A DNA stretch of 42,047 bases, from NCBI RefSeq assembly GCF_000430665.1, contig NZ_AUML01000042.1:1-42047 (forward strand). The letters run 5' to 3'. Origin of the DNA: Aquimarina muelleri DSM 19832 (GTDB lineage Bacteria; Bacteroidota; Bacteroidia; Flavobacteriales; Flavobacteriaceae). The notes under the pieces are model-generated. The model saw only the letters and a program-made list of their open reading frames with translations. It had not been told where the DNA came from and ran no database searches. The position numbers and the translations under genes were made by a program. Below, in pieces: positions 26,819 through 36,809 of the stretch; position 1 is the stretch's first letter; each line of letters starts with the position of its first letter.

Positions 26819-27424
26819 TTACCTATCGTGTTTAAAATAAATTAAACTTCCATATAAAATATGCATTATACCAAATCCAAATACCCAAAACCAAAATCCG
26901 TACCCAGGGTAGATTGCACAAATTAAGCCTAATACAATTTCTATATATCCCAAGTATTTTACATTTCCGATAGTATATTTTGAAGCGTTAACTAATGCCA
27001 ACCCATAAAAGATAAGCATTAGAGAACCTGTAAGTCCGTAATGATCACTAGTGATTTTAATGATAATATATATTCCTCCTGTTAATAATGGGGTCAAAAA
27101 AGCAATAAGTAATCTTTTAGAAGTGCCATTCCATAATTTTTCGTCATTTTTCTTTGCTTTTTTTACACTTAAAAAAATAGCAGTTACAATACTAAGTGTA
27201 GCAACAATTACAAGATCTATAAGGATATAATTAAATATTTTTCCATCCAAAATTAGGTATTCCCTACCGCTAATACTCACCAGATAGTAAGCAATTACGG
27301 CACCAATAAGAGCATAGATGCCAGCCATTATTCCAGATAACCCACTAAGAGAGAAAAAACGGGATGATTTATTCATCATGTCTTTAATCTGAGTAATGTC
27401 TTTTAAATATTCTTCTTTCTGCAT
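26819..27424 (-). CDS. Integral membrane protein paired with the winged-helix regulator
   Basis: This encodes 201 residues from MQKEEYLKDITQIK. An upstream start at 27466 is rejected because the inverted repeat and promoter at 27427-27451 would then lie inside the gene. After a charged helical N-terminus (about 1-25) there are about six transmembrane segments, with a Lys-rich loop (VKKAKKNDEKLWNGTSKR) between the second and third pairs. I recognise no named family. Membrane proteins of this kind next to one-domain winged-helix regulators are common in Bacteroidota, and it could modulate the regulator, but this is not shown. Confidence -1.
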   Translation of the reverse strand: MQKEEYLKDITQIKDMMNKSSRFFSLSGLSGIMAGIYALIGAVIAYYLVSISGREYLILDGKIFNYILIDLVIVATLSIVTAIFLSVKKAKKNDEKLWNGTSKRLLIAFLTPLLTGGIYIIIKITSDHYGLTGSLMLIFYGLALVNASKYTIGNVKYLGYIEIVLGLICAIYPGYGFWFWVFGFGIMHILYGSLIYFKHDR

Positions 27425-27426
27425 AT

Positions 27427-27451
27427 TAAAGTACTTTGAAAAACAAAGTAA
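27427..27451 (-). promoter_or_regulatory. Operator candidate upstream of the membrane protein/regulator genes
   Basis: TACTTTG (27432-27438), N5, CAAAGTA (27444-27450), identical in arms and flanks to the site at 26395-26419, with only the 5-base centre different. It begins 7 bp before the start codon at 27424. Confidence -1.
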
Positions 27452-27518
27452 ATTTAAAATATCCAATTATACAAATTAATAAATGTATTTTTTTAATAGT
27501 ATATTATTTTGATAGTAT

Positions 27519-27540
27519 AAACCTGAAGATATTCAGGTTT
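27519..27540 (-). terminator. Hairpin after the kdsA/beta-barrel unit
   Basis: AAACCTGAA, 4-base loop, TTCAGGTTT. It lies about 30 bp past the stop of the beta-barrel gene on the minus strand. The T-run is weak. Confidence -1.
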
Positions 27541-27570
27541 GTCCTCAAAAGGATGTTTTAAAAAGAGAAT

Positions 27571-28455
27571 CTAAAACACTTTAAAAATTCCTCCAAAAGT
27601 AATATTCTGTTGCGAAAAAAAGAAATGCTGTTTTGCTCTATCTGCACTATTTTTTGTTGTTCGTATATCAGGAAGATTTATAAACCCTGTTTTGACTTCA
27701 GCCTGAATAAAAAAGTATTTAAAAAAGGTAACGTTAATACCACCTTTAAGTGATATGCCGTATCCAGCAAGATGAAATTCATCATACCTTTCCTTTCCCA
27801 AAATTTTTGAATTTGTTTTAGGGATAAGCATTCCTGCACTCAGACCTTCTGTTAAATTAATTTGTATTTTATCAGGATTTAAACCAATATAATCGCCTAA
27901 ATTATCCACACGAGCGACTTCTAAATTAATATAATTTAAACCATCTGTATGTTCAAAAGATACAAACTCTTCAGATAAAATAGTATCTGTATTATTATAA
28001 ACACCATTAAAAGAAGTGAAACCTTCATTTTGTGATGTAAGATTAATATCCCCAGATACTTGTGCTGTTTGAAATTGAGTTACTACATACTTCATATGAT
28101 CTAACCCTATAGAAGCATTCCAGTTATCATGAAAATAATACCCCAATCTAGCATTAGTTTGTGGTATAGTCATATTTCCCGGATTCAAGTATTTGTCATA
28201 GCCTATAGGTTTAGCAACTTTATCTTCAGCTTTTGTGTTTTGAACTGTGAAATCGTAATTGTCTCCATAAAAACGAATGTCAGAACTACTATATTGAGAA
28301 ATATTCCAACCCCAATAAAAATAGACCTTTCCTTTGTTTTTAGTTTTTTCCTTTGTTTTACCTATAGGATTAGAGTCGGTATTATCTTGTTGTGCTAGTG
28401 TTTTGTATTTTCCTGCTATTAATAAAAGGAAAATTAGAATAGTACTTTTTTTCAA
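27571..28455 (-). CDS. Predicted outer-membrane beta-barrel protein
   Basis: This encodes 294 residues. A signal peptide (about 1-21, ending LAQ) is followed by a short Lys-rich linker and then repeated amphipathic strands (VYFYWGWNISQYSSS, ARLGYYFHDNWNASIGLDH, GGINVTFFKYFFIQAEVKTGF). It ends ITFGGIFKVF, with the terminal aromatic residue typical of outer-membrane proteins. It is not assigned to a named family. It starts 9 bp after the kdsA stop, so it is probably co-transcribed with kdsA, an LPS-core enzyme, which is consistent with an outer-membrane location. Confidence -1.
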   Translation of the reverse strand: MKKSTILIFLLLIAGKYKTLAQQDNTDSNPIGKTKEKTKNKGKVYFYWGWNISQYSSSDIRFYGDNYDFTVQNTKAEDKVAKPIGYDKYLNPGNMTIPQTNARLGYYFHDNWNASIGLDHMKYVVTQFQTAQVSGDINLTSQNEGFTSFNGVYNNTDTILSEEFVSFEHTDGLNYINLEVARVDNLGDYIGLNPDKIQINLTEGLSAGMLIPKTNSKILGKERYDEFHLAGYGISLKGGINVTFFKYFFIQAEVKTGFINLPDIRTTKNSADRAKQHFFFSQQNITFGGIFKVF

Positions 28456-28464
28456 TGGGTAATA

Positions 28465-29283
28465 TTAAAGATTAATTACAGTTTGTCTAATAGCGACTAA
28501 GTTACTTAGTAGTTTTTCTAAGTGATCTAGGTGTAACATATTTGCACCATCACTTTTTGCGTTAGCAGGATCAAAATGTGTTTCTATAAATAAACCATCT
28601 ACACCAGTAACTATACCAGCGCGAGCTATAGTTTCGATCATATCTGGTCTGCCTCCGGTTACTCCGCTAGATTGATTTGGCTGTTGTAATGAGTGTGTTA
28701 CATCAAGAACCGTAGTAGCATATTGTTTCATAGTAGGGATCCCTCTAAAATCAACAATCATGTCTTGATACCCAAACATAGTTCCGCGGTCTGTTATCAT
28801 AGCATTATTATTACCACTATCTTTTACTTTTTTTACAGCATGTTGCATTGCCTCAGGGCTCATAAACTGCCCCTTTTTAAGGTTTATTGTTTTACCTGTT
28901 TTTGCAGCAGCAACTACAAGGTCTGTTTGGCGTACTAAAAATGCAGGGATTTGTAAAATATCTACATATTCAGCAGCAAGTGCAGCATCTTCATTTTCAT
29001 GAATATCCGTAACTGTTGGAATTTCAAAAGTTTCTCCAACTTTACGTAATATTTTTAATGCTTTTTCATTACCAATTCCTGTAAAACTATCAATCCGACT
29101 ACGATTAGCTTTTTTAAAGGACCCCTTAAAAACATAAGGTATTTTAAGGTTTGAAGTTATGGTAACTACTTTTTCAGCGATACGTAATGCCATTTCTTCC
29201 CCTTCAATAGCACAAGGGCCAGCCAAAAGAAAAAAATTGTTAGCATCAAGATTTTTAAGGTTTTTTATTTCAGAAAGATTCAT
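28465..29283 (-). CDS. kdsA: 3-deoxy-8-phosphooctulonate (KDO-8-P) synthase
   Basis: This encodes 272 residues. Hallmarks are AGPCAIEGEE (PEP binding), KGSFKKANRSRIDSFTG, TDRGTMFGYQDMIVDFRG, DVTHSLQQP and GLFIETHFDP. It condenses PEP with arabinose-5-phosphate to give KDO-8-P for the lipopolysaccharide core. The metal-type Cys near the N-terminus of class II enzymes is represented by Cys23 (GPCAIEG). It heads a unit with the beta-barrel gene. Confidence -1.
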   Translation of the reverse strand: MNLSEIKNLKNLDANNFFLLAGPCAIEGEEMALRIAEKVVTITSNLKIPYVFKGSFKKANRSRIDSFTGIGNEKALKILRKVGETFEIPTVTDIHENEDAALAAEYVDILQIPAFLVRQTDLVVAAAKTGKTINLKKGQFMSPEAMQHAVKKVKDSGNNNAMITDRGTMFGYQDMIVDFRGIPTMKQYATTVLDVTHSLQQPNQSSGVTGGRPDMIETIARAGIVTGVDGLFIETHFDPANAKSDGANMLHLDHLEKLLSNLVAIRQTVINL

Positions 29284-29301
29284 ACGGGTTTTTTAATGGG
29301 G

Positions 29302-29309
29302 CAAATATA
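29302..29309 (-). promoter_or_regulatory. -7 box TAtaTTTG of kdsA
   Basis: On the minus strand TATATTTG occupies 29309-29302, 18 bp upstream of the kdsA ATG at 29283, giving a short leader. Confidence -1.
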
Positions 29310-29560
29310 TATCTTATTCAGGATTCAAAGGAAAGATTTGGTAGTAAAAGTACGTTAAATTTAGTGTGAAATATCAAAGCCTTATAGTTATGCTCTCTTG
29401 TTGAGTTTTAGAGAATTATTTTAGTAATCTATAATTAAGTTTAGATTATAACAGAGAGGTAGACTTGTATTCGATATAGAGAGCTAATAAGCTAAAAATT
29501 AATTTAAATTTAGAGGTAGTTATAATCTTTCATTGAAGGTCTAATTCTTTGAGAGATACT

Positions 29561-29621
29561 CCTGAAAATAAAATGTATTTTCGGAGGTGTACCTCGTGAG
29601 CTTGTTCCGAGGTTCTTAATT
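29561..29621 (+). repeat. Dispersed two-hairpin repeat, copy 2
   Basis: 61 bp. Hairpin A is CTGAAAA / TTTTCGG, pairing with one G-U wobble where copy 1 has Watson-Crick pairs. Hairpin B is the conserved ACCTCG...CGAGGT. The tail reads TCTTAATT. It lies between the divergent kdsA and typA genes. Confidence -1.
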
Positions 29622-29799
29622 GAAGCTAATTCTTATATTACAAAAACAACTAATTTCTTTCTAAACATTCATATTTAGAAAGAATAGTAATTAAAATGAT
29701 AATGAGCGTTTTATAGGTGTTAATGCGAGTTTAGTATTATGAAAACGTGAAGCTTTTTTAATAATCAAATTTTAATGTACAACCTGTCAAAATATAACT

Positions 29800-29807
29800 T
29801 ACCTTTG
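29800..29807 (+). promoter_or_regulatory. -7 box TAccTTTG of typA
   Basis: TACCTTTG, 22 bp before the typA ATG at 29830. An out-of-frame ATG-AGG-CGT-TTA-TGA at 29819-29833 overlaps the true start. No good -33 TTG is visible. Confidence -1.
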
Positions 29808-29829
29808 CAGCCTTAAAAATGAGGCGTTT

Positions 29830-31629
29830 ATGACAGCTATAAAAAATATTGCGATAATTGCTCACGTAGATCACGGTAAAACTACGTTGGTAGATAAAAT
29901 TATGTACCATTGCCAATTATTTCGTGAAAATGAAAACACAGGCGATTTAATTTTGGATAACAATGACCTAGAGCGAGAGAGAGGTATTACAATTACTTCA
30001 AAAAACGTTTCGGTTATTTATAAAGGAACAAAGATTAATATTATTGATACTCCTGGTCACGCCGATTTTGGTGGTGAAGTAGAGCGTGTATTAAACATGG
30101 CAGACGGAGTATTACTTTTAGTAGATGCGTTTGAAGGGCCAATGCCGCAAACTCGTTTTGTTTTGCAAAAAGCAATAGATCTTGGACTGAAGCCTTGTGT
30201 AGTAGTTAACAAGGTTGATAAGGAAAACTGTACACCAGAAGAGGTTCATGAAAAAGTATTTGACTTAATGTTCGAGTTAGGAGCAGAAGAGTGGCAGTTA
30301 GATTTTCCAACAGTATATGGTTCAGCTAAAAATAACTGGATGAGCGATGACTGGAGAAATGAAACAGATAATATAGAGCCTTTATTAGATATGGTGATTG
30401 AGCATATACCAGCACCAAAAATAGAAGAAGGTACACCACAGATGTTAATTACTTCCTTAGATTTCTCATCTTTTACAGGACGTATTGCTATCGGACGTTT
30501 ACAAAGAGGAACTTTGACTGAAGGAATGCAAGTTTCTTTGGTTAAACGAGATGGATCTATAAAAAAATCAAGAATTAAAGAGCTTCATACTTTCGAAGGT
30601 TTAGGAAGAATGAAAGTAGAAAAAGTAGATGCAGGAGATATTTGTGCTTTAGTAGGGTTAGAAGGTTTTGAAATAGGAGATACTGTAGCAGATATTGAAA
30701 ATCCAGAAGGATTAAAAACGATTGCTATTGATGAGCCAACGATGAGCATGTTGTTTACGATTAACGATTCTCCTTTCTTTGGTAAAGATGGAAAATTTGT
30801 AACATCTAGACATATTAAAGAAAGATTAGCAAAAGAACTAGAAAAAAACTTAGCACTTAGAGTTAATGATACAGATAGTGCAGATAAGTTTATAGTATTT
30901 GGTAGAGGTGTATTGCATTTATCTGTTCTAATCGAAACTATGCGTCGTGAAGGATACGAATTACAAATTGGTCAGCCACAAGTTATTATAAGAGAGATTG
31001 ATGGGGTTAAGTGCGAGCCAATTGAAGAATTAACTATTGATTTGCCAGAAAGTGTATCTGGTAAAGCAGTAGAAATGGTAACTATGCGTAAAGGTGAAAT
31101 GCTTAGTATGGAAGCTAAAGGAGACCGTATGGTTTGTGAATTTATGATTCCATCTAGAGGTATTATAGGCTTAAGAAATCAATTGCTGACTGCTACAGCA
31201 GGTGAAGCTATTATGGCACACCGATTTAAAGAATATCAACCACTTAAAGGAGATATTCCTGGGCGTATTAACGGTTCTTTGGTTTCTATGGAAAAAGGAT
31301 CGGCTATTCCATATTCTATCGATAAATTACAAGATAGAGGAAAATTCTTTGTAGATCCAGGAGAGGATATATATGAAGGACAGGTTATTGGAGAAAATTC
31401 ACGTGGTGATGATATGACGGTAAATATTACCAAAACAAAAAAATTATCAAACGTACGTTCTTCAGGAGCAGATGATAAAGCTAAAATTGTACCAGCAATT
31501 AAGTTTTCATTAGAAGAAGCTTTAGAGTATATTCAAAAAGATGAGTATGTAGAGGTTACTCCTAATCATTTGAGATTGAGAAAAGTATTTCTTACCGAAG
31601 TTGATCGTAAAAGAAATAAGATAGTATAA
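29830..31629 (+). CDS. typA: Ribosome-associated GTPase TypA/BipA
   Basis: This encodes 599 residues. The G domain has G1 [10 protein letters not shown] (11-20), G2 RERGITI, G3 [14 protein letters not shown] and G4 NKVDK. It is followed by an EF-Tu-like domain II and the EF-G-like domains. The TypA-specific C-terminus includes [25 protein letters not shown] and [15 protein letters not shown]. It is a translational GTPase involved in ribosome assembly and stress adaptation. It is monocistronic, with a -7 box and a strong terminator. Confidence -1.
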   Translation: MTAIKNIAIIAHVDHGKTTLVDKIMYHCQLFRENENTGDLILDNNDLERERGITITSKNVSVIYKGTKINIIDTPGHADFGGEVERVLNMADGVLLLVDAFEGPMPQTRFVLQKAIDLGLKPCVVVNKVDKENCTPEEVHEKVFDLMFELGAEEWQLDFPTVYGSAKNNWMSDDWRNETDNIEPLLDMVIEHIPAPKIEEGTPQMLITSLDFSSFTGRIAIGRLQRGTLTEGMQVSLVKRDGSIKKSRIKELHTFEGLGRMKVEKVDAGDICALVGLEGFEIGDTVADIENPEGLKTIAIDEPTMSMLFTINDSPFFGKDGKFVTSRHIKERLAKELEKNLALRVNDTDSADKFIVFGRGVLHLSVLIETMRREGYELQIGQPQVIIREIDGVKCEPIEELTIDLPESVSGKAVEMVTMRKGEMLSMEAKGDRMVCEFMIPSRGIIGLRNQLLTATAGEAIMAHRFKEYQPLKGDIPGRINGSLVSMEKGSAIPYSIDKLQDRGKFFVDPGEDIYEGQVIGENSRGDDMTVNITKTKKLSNVRSSGADDKAKIVPAIKFSLEEALEYIQKDEYVEVTPNHLRLRKVFLTEVDRKRNKIV

Positions 31630-31652
31630 TATTTTTTGTACTACATTAATAT

Positions 31653-31690
31653 ATAACCCCAGAGAAATTTTTCTCTGGGGTTATTTTTTT
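31653..31690 (+). terminator. typA terminator
   Basis: ATAACCCCAGAGAA pairs with TTCTCTGGGGTTAT, small T loop, then a T-run, 23 bp after the typA stop. Confidence -1.
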
Positions 31691-31762
31691 ATAAAGCCCC
31701 AAGTTTTAATCTTATTTTGTTACCTTATATATGCTTTTATTTCATTTTTAGACTTACCATTA

Positions 31763-31832
31763 ACATCCCTCTAAATCCCCCTTCAAAGGGAGACTTTGAC
31801 CCATTCCTTTGAAGGAAGGTTGGGATGGATGT
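31763..31832. repeat. Imperfect palindromic intergenic repeat with C-rich/G-rich arms
   Basis: The left arm begins ACATCCCTCTAAATCCCC and contains CCTTCAAAGG. The right arm contains CCTTTGAAGG and ends GGTTGGGATGGATGT, pairing outer ACATCC with GGATGT. The arms total about 70 bp with a central AGACTTTGACCCATT-like loop. Palindromes with this C-rich layout are frequent between flavobacterial genes, and I see one copy here. Confidence -1.
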
Positions 31833-31903
31833 ATTTTTTAAATCTAAGATGACAGAGTAGGATTAATTTGTGTGTCGCAGGTTATAGCTAAGTTTATTTA
31901 AAT

Positions 31904-31933
31904 AAAAATCCCGAGACTAGCTCAGGATTTTTT
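31904..31933 (+). terminator. Hairpin with T-run, no gene directly upstream
   Basis: AAAAATCC-C-GAG, loop ACTAG, CTC-A-GGATTTTTT. It has terminator form but lies about 270 bp after typA. It may end an unannotated transcript. Confidence -1.
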
Positions 31934-32349
31934 GTCGAAATTTTGGGGTATGCGATTGGGGTATTCAATATTTTTAGGGCAAAAAAAGTACTTTATCATT
32001 GTATAACACTTTTACAAAAGTAAGAATAATTCTTTAAGTAAACTAGTTAAAGTTAATAAAATGTCGTTAAAAAGCAATTTGAGTCGTTGAAATACGTAAA
32101 AAACATTGCCGAACTAAGGAGTTTGCTTTGTTTTTTTGTGGTATTTCTATTTATAAATTGTCTTAAAAATTGTTTTTTGTACTTTTAATCTCTTATAGAG
32201 ACAGTAATTCCTAGCGATTAGTATCGAAAACAAAATAAATTTTCATTAAACACCTTTATTATTAGTTTAGGTTGTTGTTTTGTCTTGTGGTAGTGGTATT
32301 TTGCTGAATACAAAAATTTTAAAATAATATATAGTCTAAAATAGGGACA

Positions 32350-32688
32350 ATGGAAAAAAGTTTACAATGGTCAGAGTTTATGAAAGTGGATATGCGGGTT
32401 GGTACTATAATAAATGTTGAAGTTTTTGAAGAAGCCCGAAATCCATCATATAAAATGATTATTGATTTTGGTGAATTAGGTCATAGAAAAACTTCTGCAC
32501 AAATAACACAGCTATATGATTTAGAAGGGCTTGTTGGTAAACAAGTAGTTGCGGTAGTAAACTTTCCTCCAAAACAAATAGCAAATATGATGAGCGAATG
32601 TTTGGTGTTGGGAGCAGTAGGAGAGGATAAAGAGGTAACTTTGCTTACCCCAGATTTAAAAGTCAAAAACGGACTAAAAATAGGTTGA
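32350..32688 (+). CDS. csaA: CsaA-like tRNA-binding-domain protein
   Basis: This encodes 112 residues, a single OB-fold tRNA-binding domain like that of CsaA (also found at the C-terminus of MetRS). Motifs are FMKVDMRVGTI, NPSYKMIIDFGELGHRKTSAQIT, LVGKQVVAVVNFPPKQIANMMSECLVLGA and the C-terminal VKNGLKIG. B. subtilis CsaA has been described as a chaperone-like, export-related protein that binds peptides and tRNA. The family call is firm and the in vivo role is less certain. It is monocistronic, convergent with ftsE. Confidence -1.
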   Translation: MEKSLQWSEFMKVDMRVGTIINVEVFEEARNPSYKMIIDFGELGHRKTSAQITQLYDLEGLVGKQVVAVVNFPPKQIANMMSECLVLGAVGEDKEVTLLTPDLKVKNGLKIG

Positions 32689-32733
32689 TTACTTATCTTA
32701 TAGACTGTATTCTAGAACTAATACCTTTACTTT

Positions 32734-33417
32734 TTATGCTTTTCTTTGCACAACTTCAAATACTTTATTTCCATCACACTTTAAAGTTTTAGAAGGATAT
32801 TTAAGTAACAAAGCATAATCATGAGTAGCCATAAGTATAGTATTGCCATTCTTATTGATATCCCTAAGCACCTCCATAACTTCAACAGAGGTCTGGGGGT
32901 CTAGATTACCTGTAGGCTCATCCGCTAATATTAATTCGGGATCATTAAGTAATGCCCTGGCAATAGCAATACGTTGTTGTTCCCCTCCAGATAATTGATA
33001 AGGAAATTTAAGATCCTTAGATTTCATACCTACTTTATCCAGTACATCATTAATCTTACTATCCATTGCCTTTTCATCGGTCCAACCGGTAGCTTTAAGT
33101 ACAAATAAAAGATTAGCTTTAACCGTTCTGTCATTTAAGAGTTTAAAATCTTGAAAAACAATACCCAATTTTCTTCTTAAAAATGGAATCTGATTTTCTT
33201 GAAGGGTCGGCAGATCAAAATCTACAATGCTGCCTTCTCCTTTTAGTAAAGGAATATCACCATATAGAGTTTTCATAAAACTACTTTTTCCAGTTCCAGT
33301 TTTACCGATAAGATATACAAAGTCACCTTTATTTACTTCAACATTAACATCAGAAAGAATAAGACTTTCACGTTGATATATAGAAGCATCCTTAAGGGTT
33401 AATACCGTATTAGACAT
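32734..33417 (-). CDS. ftsE: FtsE-type ABC transporter ATP-binding protein
   Basis: This encodes 227 residues. Walker A GKTGTGKSS (38-46), the Q-loop FQDFKLL, signature LSGGEQQRIAIARALL, Walker B LILADEPTGNLD and H-loop ATHD are all intact. The FQDFKLLNDRTVKANL sequence matches FtsE rather than generic LolD. FtsE with FtsX controls peptidoglycan hydrolysis at the septum. No ftsX is adjacent, which is common in Bacteroidota. The start at 33417 is supported by the usual domain length. Confidence -1.
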   Translation of the reverse strand: MSNTVLTLKDASIYQRESLILSDVNVEVNKGDFVYLIGKTGTGKSSFMKTLYGDIPLLKGEGSIVDFDLPTLQENQIPFLRRKLGIVFQDFKLLNDRTVKANLLFVLKATGWTDEKAMDSKINDVLDKVGMKSKDLKFPYQLSGGEQQRIAIARALLNDPELILADEPTGNLDPQTSVEVMEVLRDINKNGNTILMATHDYALLLKYPSKTLKCDGNKVFEVVQRKA

Positions 33418-33766
33418 AGTTTTGATTCTTGATTAATAGTATTTGGTAAAAGTAAAAAGTTTTTAGTTAAAAAAAATAAGGTAAACGAATAGTTTTTGAT
33501 TTATATAAACAAATAACATAGTTTTAGAATAAATTTTTAAAATTCATAAAGAATTCATAATAATGAATGCCCTATGTAATTAACTTTATAAACTTTCGTT
33601 ATTAAATCGAAGATTAGGGTATCTTTAGCATGAAATTTATTCGCGGGAAACGATATTTATTTTAAATTAAAATCAAGGTTAATTAAATCAATAAATAAAG
33701 GCTAAAAAAGAAAATTTTTTGTAGCGATTTCTTTATTGTTTTTAAAAGATCTTACAATATATTCTT
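33418..33766. other. Divergent intergenic region ftsE / TPR gene (349 bp)
   Basis: AT-rich. No ORF, repeat or clear consensus promoter is seen. Confidence -1.
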
Positions 33767-36700
33767 ATGAGACACATCATTTCGATGCTTTTTGTGATTG
33801 TTTTGTATACACAAGTATCTGCACAGCAATCTGCAATTTATACTAATGAATTAGTGCTATATAATCAAGCATTAGAATTATATAATAATAAACAATTTCT
33901 AGCAGCGCAAAACCTTTTTGATAAAGTAAAGAATGCTTCAAACGATGAAAATGTTGATGCAGATTGTACTTATTATATAGCTAATTGTGCAGTGTGGTTA
34001 AATCAAAAAGATGCAGATCAGCTTTTAGAGACGTTTGTAGTACAATATCCAACTAGTATAAAACGAAATGCAGCATATCTGGATGCAGCAACTTATTATT
34101 TTGATAATGGTAAATATGCATACGCACGTAAATGGTATGATAAAGTAGATATAAGTAACTTAAGCCGAAATGAAAAAGAAAAATATAATTTCAATAATGG
34201 ATATGCGTATTTTAAAATTCAACGATTTAATGAAGCTAAAAAGTTTTTAACTCAAGTAGAAGACTCTCCAGAATATAGCGCCAAAGCAAAATATTATTTA
34301 GGATTTATAGCTTATGAAGGCGATAATTATCAAGAAGCAGACAAATTATTTGATGAAGTAAAGGATTTAGATCAATACAATAAAAATTTATCCTATTTTC
34401 AAAGCGACATGAATTTTAAATCGGGTAACTTTCAGGAAGCTATAAACGAAGGATTAACGCAATTACCAAACTCTAAACCTTCAGAAAAATCAGAACTTAA
34501 TAAAATCATAGGAGAAAGCTACTTTAATCTTGGAGAATACGCTAAAGCAATTCCGTATTTAAAAGAATATAAAGGGCGAAAAGGAAAATGGAATAATACA
34601 GATTATTATTTACTAGGGTATGCATATTATAAGCAAGGAGATTATCAAAATGCAATATCAGAATTCAATAAAATTGTAGGAGGTAATAATGCTACTGCCC
34701 AAAATGCATATTACCACTTGGCAGAATCTTATCTTAAAACAGACCAAAAACAACAAGCTTTACATGCTTTTAAAAATGCTTCAGAAATGGACTATGAAGC
34801 AAAAATTAAAGAAGATGCTACGTATAATTATGCAAAATTAAGTTACGAAATAGGTAACTCTTACCAAAGTACACCAAAAGTATTACTTGGATATTTAGAA
34901 CAATATCCAAATACTGAGTTTGAAGAAGAAATTAGAGAATTACTGATAAGTTCTTATATCACCTCTAAAAATTATAAAGAAGCAATGGATCTGCTAGAAG
35001 GGAGTAGAAACTTTGCTGATAAAGAAGTATATCAAAAAGTAGCTTTTTACCGAGGAATTGAGCTATATAATGAAATGCAATACGCAGAGGCAATATCTTA
35101 TTTTGATAAATCTTTAAATGAACAAGTAAACTCTAGATTTACTGCTAAAGCCATTTATTGGAAAGCAGAAAGTGACTATTTGTTAAGTAATTTTGAAGAA
35201 GCTCTAATTGGTTTTAAACAATTTTATGAAACTCAGCAATCCTCTACAACGATAGAGTTTGATAATATAGATTATAATCTAGGATATACCTATTTTAAAT
35301 TAAAACAATATCCACAAGCAGCTAAGCATTTCGAATCCTATTCTAAAAAAGAAAATATAGAGGATGCTAGAAAGTCAGATACTTACTTAAGATTAGGAGA
35401 TAGTCATTTTATATCCAGTAAATACTGGCCAGCAATGGAAGCCTATAATCTGGCAATTAAACAAAATGGAGCAGATGCAGACTATGCACACTATCAAAAA
35501 GCAATTAGTTATGGTTTTGTAAATAAACATGACAAAAAGATAGAAGATCTGGTAATGTTTTTAAAAACATATACACGATCCACATATAGAGATGATGCTA
35601 TGTTCTCTTTGGGAGATGTTTATATTTCAGAAAATAAAATAGAAAAAGGTTTGGGAGCTTATGATCGCCTAATTCGGGATATTCCCAGAAGTTCTTATGT
35701 TCCAAAAGCATTATTAAAACAAGGGTTGGTTTATTATAATGCTAATAATGGAGATAAAGCATTATCAAAATTTAAGAAAGTAGTAGCAGAATATCCAGGT
35801 ACAGATGAGTCAATTCAGGCAGTAAATACAGCAAGGTTAATTTATGTAGACCTCGGAAGAACAGACGAGTATGCATCATGGGTAAAAGGATTAAGCTTTA
35901 TAGATGTTACAGATGCAGATTTGGATAACACTTCTTTTGAAGCAGCAGAAAAACAATTTTTAGAAAATAAAGAGGGTGCTGCAATTAGTAGTTTAGAAAA
36001 ATATTTAAGAGAATTCCCTAATGGATTACATGCTTTAAAAAGTCATTTTTATGTAGGGCAATTATATTTCAAAAAAGGAGATAAAGATGCTGCATTGCCA
36101 CATTATGAGTATGTATTACAACAAGATAGAACCGAGTTTGCAGAGCAAGCATTAGCAAGATTATCTCAGATATACCTAGAAAAACAAAACTACAAAAAAG
36201 CAATCCCAGTATTAGAGCGATTAGAAAGCGATGCAGACTATCCTCAAAACATAATTTTTGCACAATCTAATTTGATGAAATCTCATTACCAACTAGTAAA
36301 TTATCAAAAAACGATAGAATATGCGGACAAAGTTTTAGCAAACCCTAAAATCCAAAAAGAGGTAAAGAGTGATGCCAAAATTTTTACAGCAAGAGCCGCT
36401 TTTAAAACCTTAGACATGCAACGAGCTAAAACAGCCTATGCAGAAGTACAAAAAATAGCAACAGGAGAGTTGGCAGCAGAGGCTTTGTATTATGATGCAT
36501 ATTTTAAAAACCAAGATAGAGATTATAAAACATCTAATGAGACCATTCAAAAATTGTCTAAAAATTTCTCTGGGTATCGATTATATGGTTCTAAAGGATT
36601 AATATTAATGGCAAAAAACTTTTATGGACTTAAAGATGCATATCAAGCAACCTATATTTTGGAAAGTGTAATTAAAAACTTTACCGATTACCCCGATGTA

Positions 36701-36781
36701 ATTTTAGAAGCAGAAATAGAACTTAAAGCTATTAAAGCCCAAGAAGCAAAAACAAATTCATCTATCCAAACCGAACAATAG
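33767..36781 (+). CDS. Large periplasmic TPR-repeat protein
   Basis: This encodes 1004 residues. A signal peptide (about 1-20, ending VSAQ) is followed by tandem tetratricopeptide repeats over nearly the whole length. The repeats show the usual G-x-x-x-Y-x-x-A pattern (for example YLLGYAYYKQGDYQNAISEF and YYHLAESYLKTDQKQQALHAF). There is no enzymatic domain. It is probably a periplasmic or outer-membrane-associated scaffold. The beta-barrel gene starts 28 bp after its stop, so the two proteins likely act together, in the way TPR and barrel partners do in Bacteroidota envelope complexes. The exact role is unknown. Confidence -1.
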   Translation: MRHIISMLFVIVLYTQVSAQQSAIYTNELVLYNQALELYNNKQFLAAQNLFDKVKNASNDENVDADCTYYIANCAVWLNQKDADQLLETFVVQYPTSIKRNAAYLDAATYYFDNGKYAYARKWYDKVDISNLSRNEKEKYNFNNGYAYFKIQRFNEAKKFLTQVEDSPEYSAKAKYYLGFIAYEGDNYQEADKLFDEVKDLDQYNKNLSYFQSDMNFKSGNFQEAINEGLTQLPNSKPSEKSELNKIIGESYFNLGEYAKAIPYLKEYKGRKGKWNNTDYYLLGYAYYKQGDYQNAISEFNKIVGGNNATAQNAYYHLAESYLKTDQKQQALHAFKNASEMDYEAKIKEDATYNYAKLSYEIGNSYQSTPKVLLGYLEQYPNTEFEEEIRELLISSYITSKNYKEAMDLLEGSRNFADKEVYQKVAFYRGIELYNEMQYAEAISYFDKSLNEQVNSRFTAKAIYWKAESDYLLSNFEEALIGFKQFYETQQSSTTIEFDNIDYNLGYTYFKLKQYPQAAKHFESYSKKENIEDARKSDTYLRLGDSHFISSKYWPAMEAYNLAIKQNGADADYAHYQKAISYGFVNKHDKKIEDLVMFLKTYTRSTYRDDAMFSLGDVYISENKIEKGLGAYDRLIRDIPRSSYVPKALLKQGLVYYNANNGDKALSKFKKVVAEYPGTDESIQAVNTARLIYVDLGRTDEYASWVKGLSFIDVTDADLDNTSFEAAEKQFLENKEGAAISSLEKYLREFPNGLHALKSHFYVGQLYFKKGDKDAALPHYEYVLQQDRTEFAEQALARLSQIYLEKQNYKKAIPVLERLESDADYPQNIIFAQSNLMKSHYQLVNYQKTIEYADKVLANPKIQKEVKSDAKIFTARAAFKTLDMQRAKTAYAEVQKIATGELAAEALYYDAYFKNQDRDYKTSNETIQKLSKNFSGYRLYGSKGLILMAKNFYGLKDAYQATYILESVIKNFTDYPDVILEAEIELKAIKAQEAKTNSSIQTEQ

Positions 36782-36809
36782 TAATTCGACATCAAACAAG
36801 CCATATTAT

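Larger units (their letters stand above)
29310..29829. other. Divergent intergenic region kdsA/typA (about 520 bp)
   Basis: It contains the kdsA and typA promoters and dispersed repeat copy 2. The remainder is AT-rich, with no ORF or gene remnant that I can recognise. Confidence -1.
31630..32349. other. Intergenic region typA/csaA (720 bp)
   Basis: It holds the typA terminator, the palindromic repeat at 31763 and the hairpin at 31904. From 31934 to 32349 I see only AT-rich DNA with no ORF and no clear -7 box before csaA. Confidence -1.
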
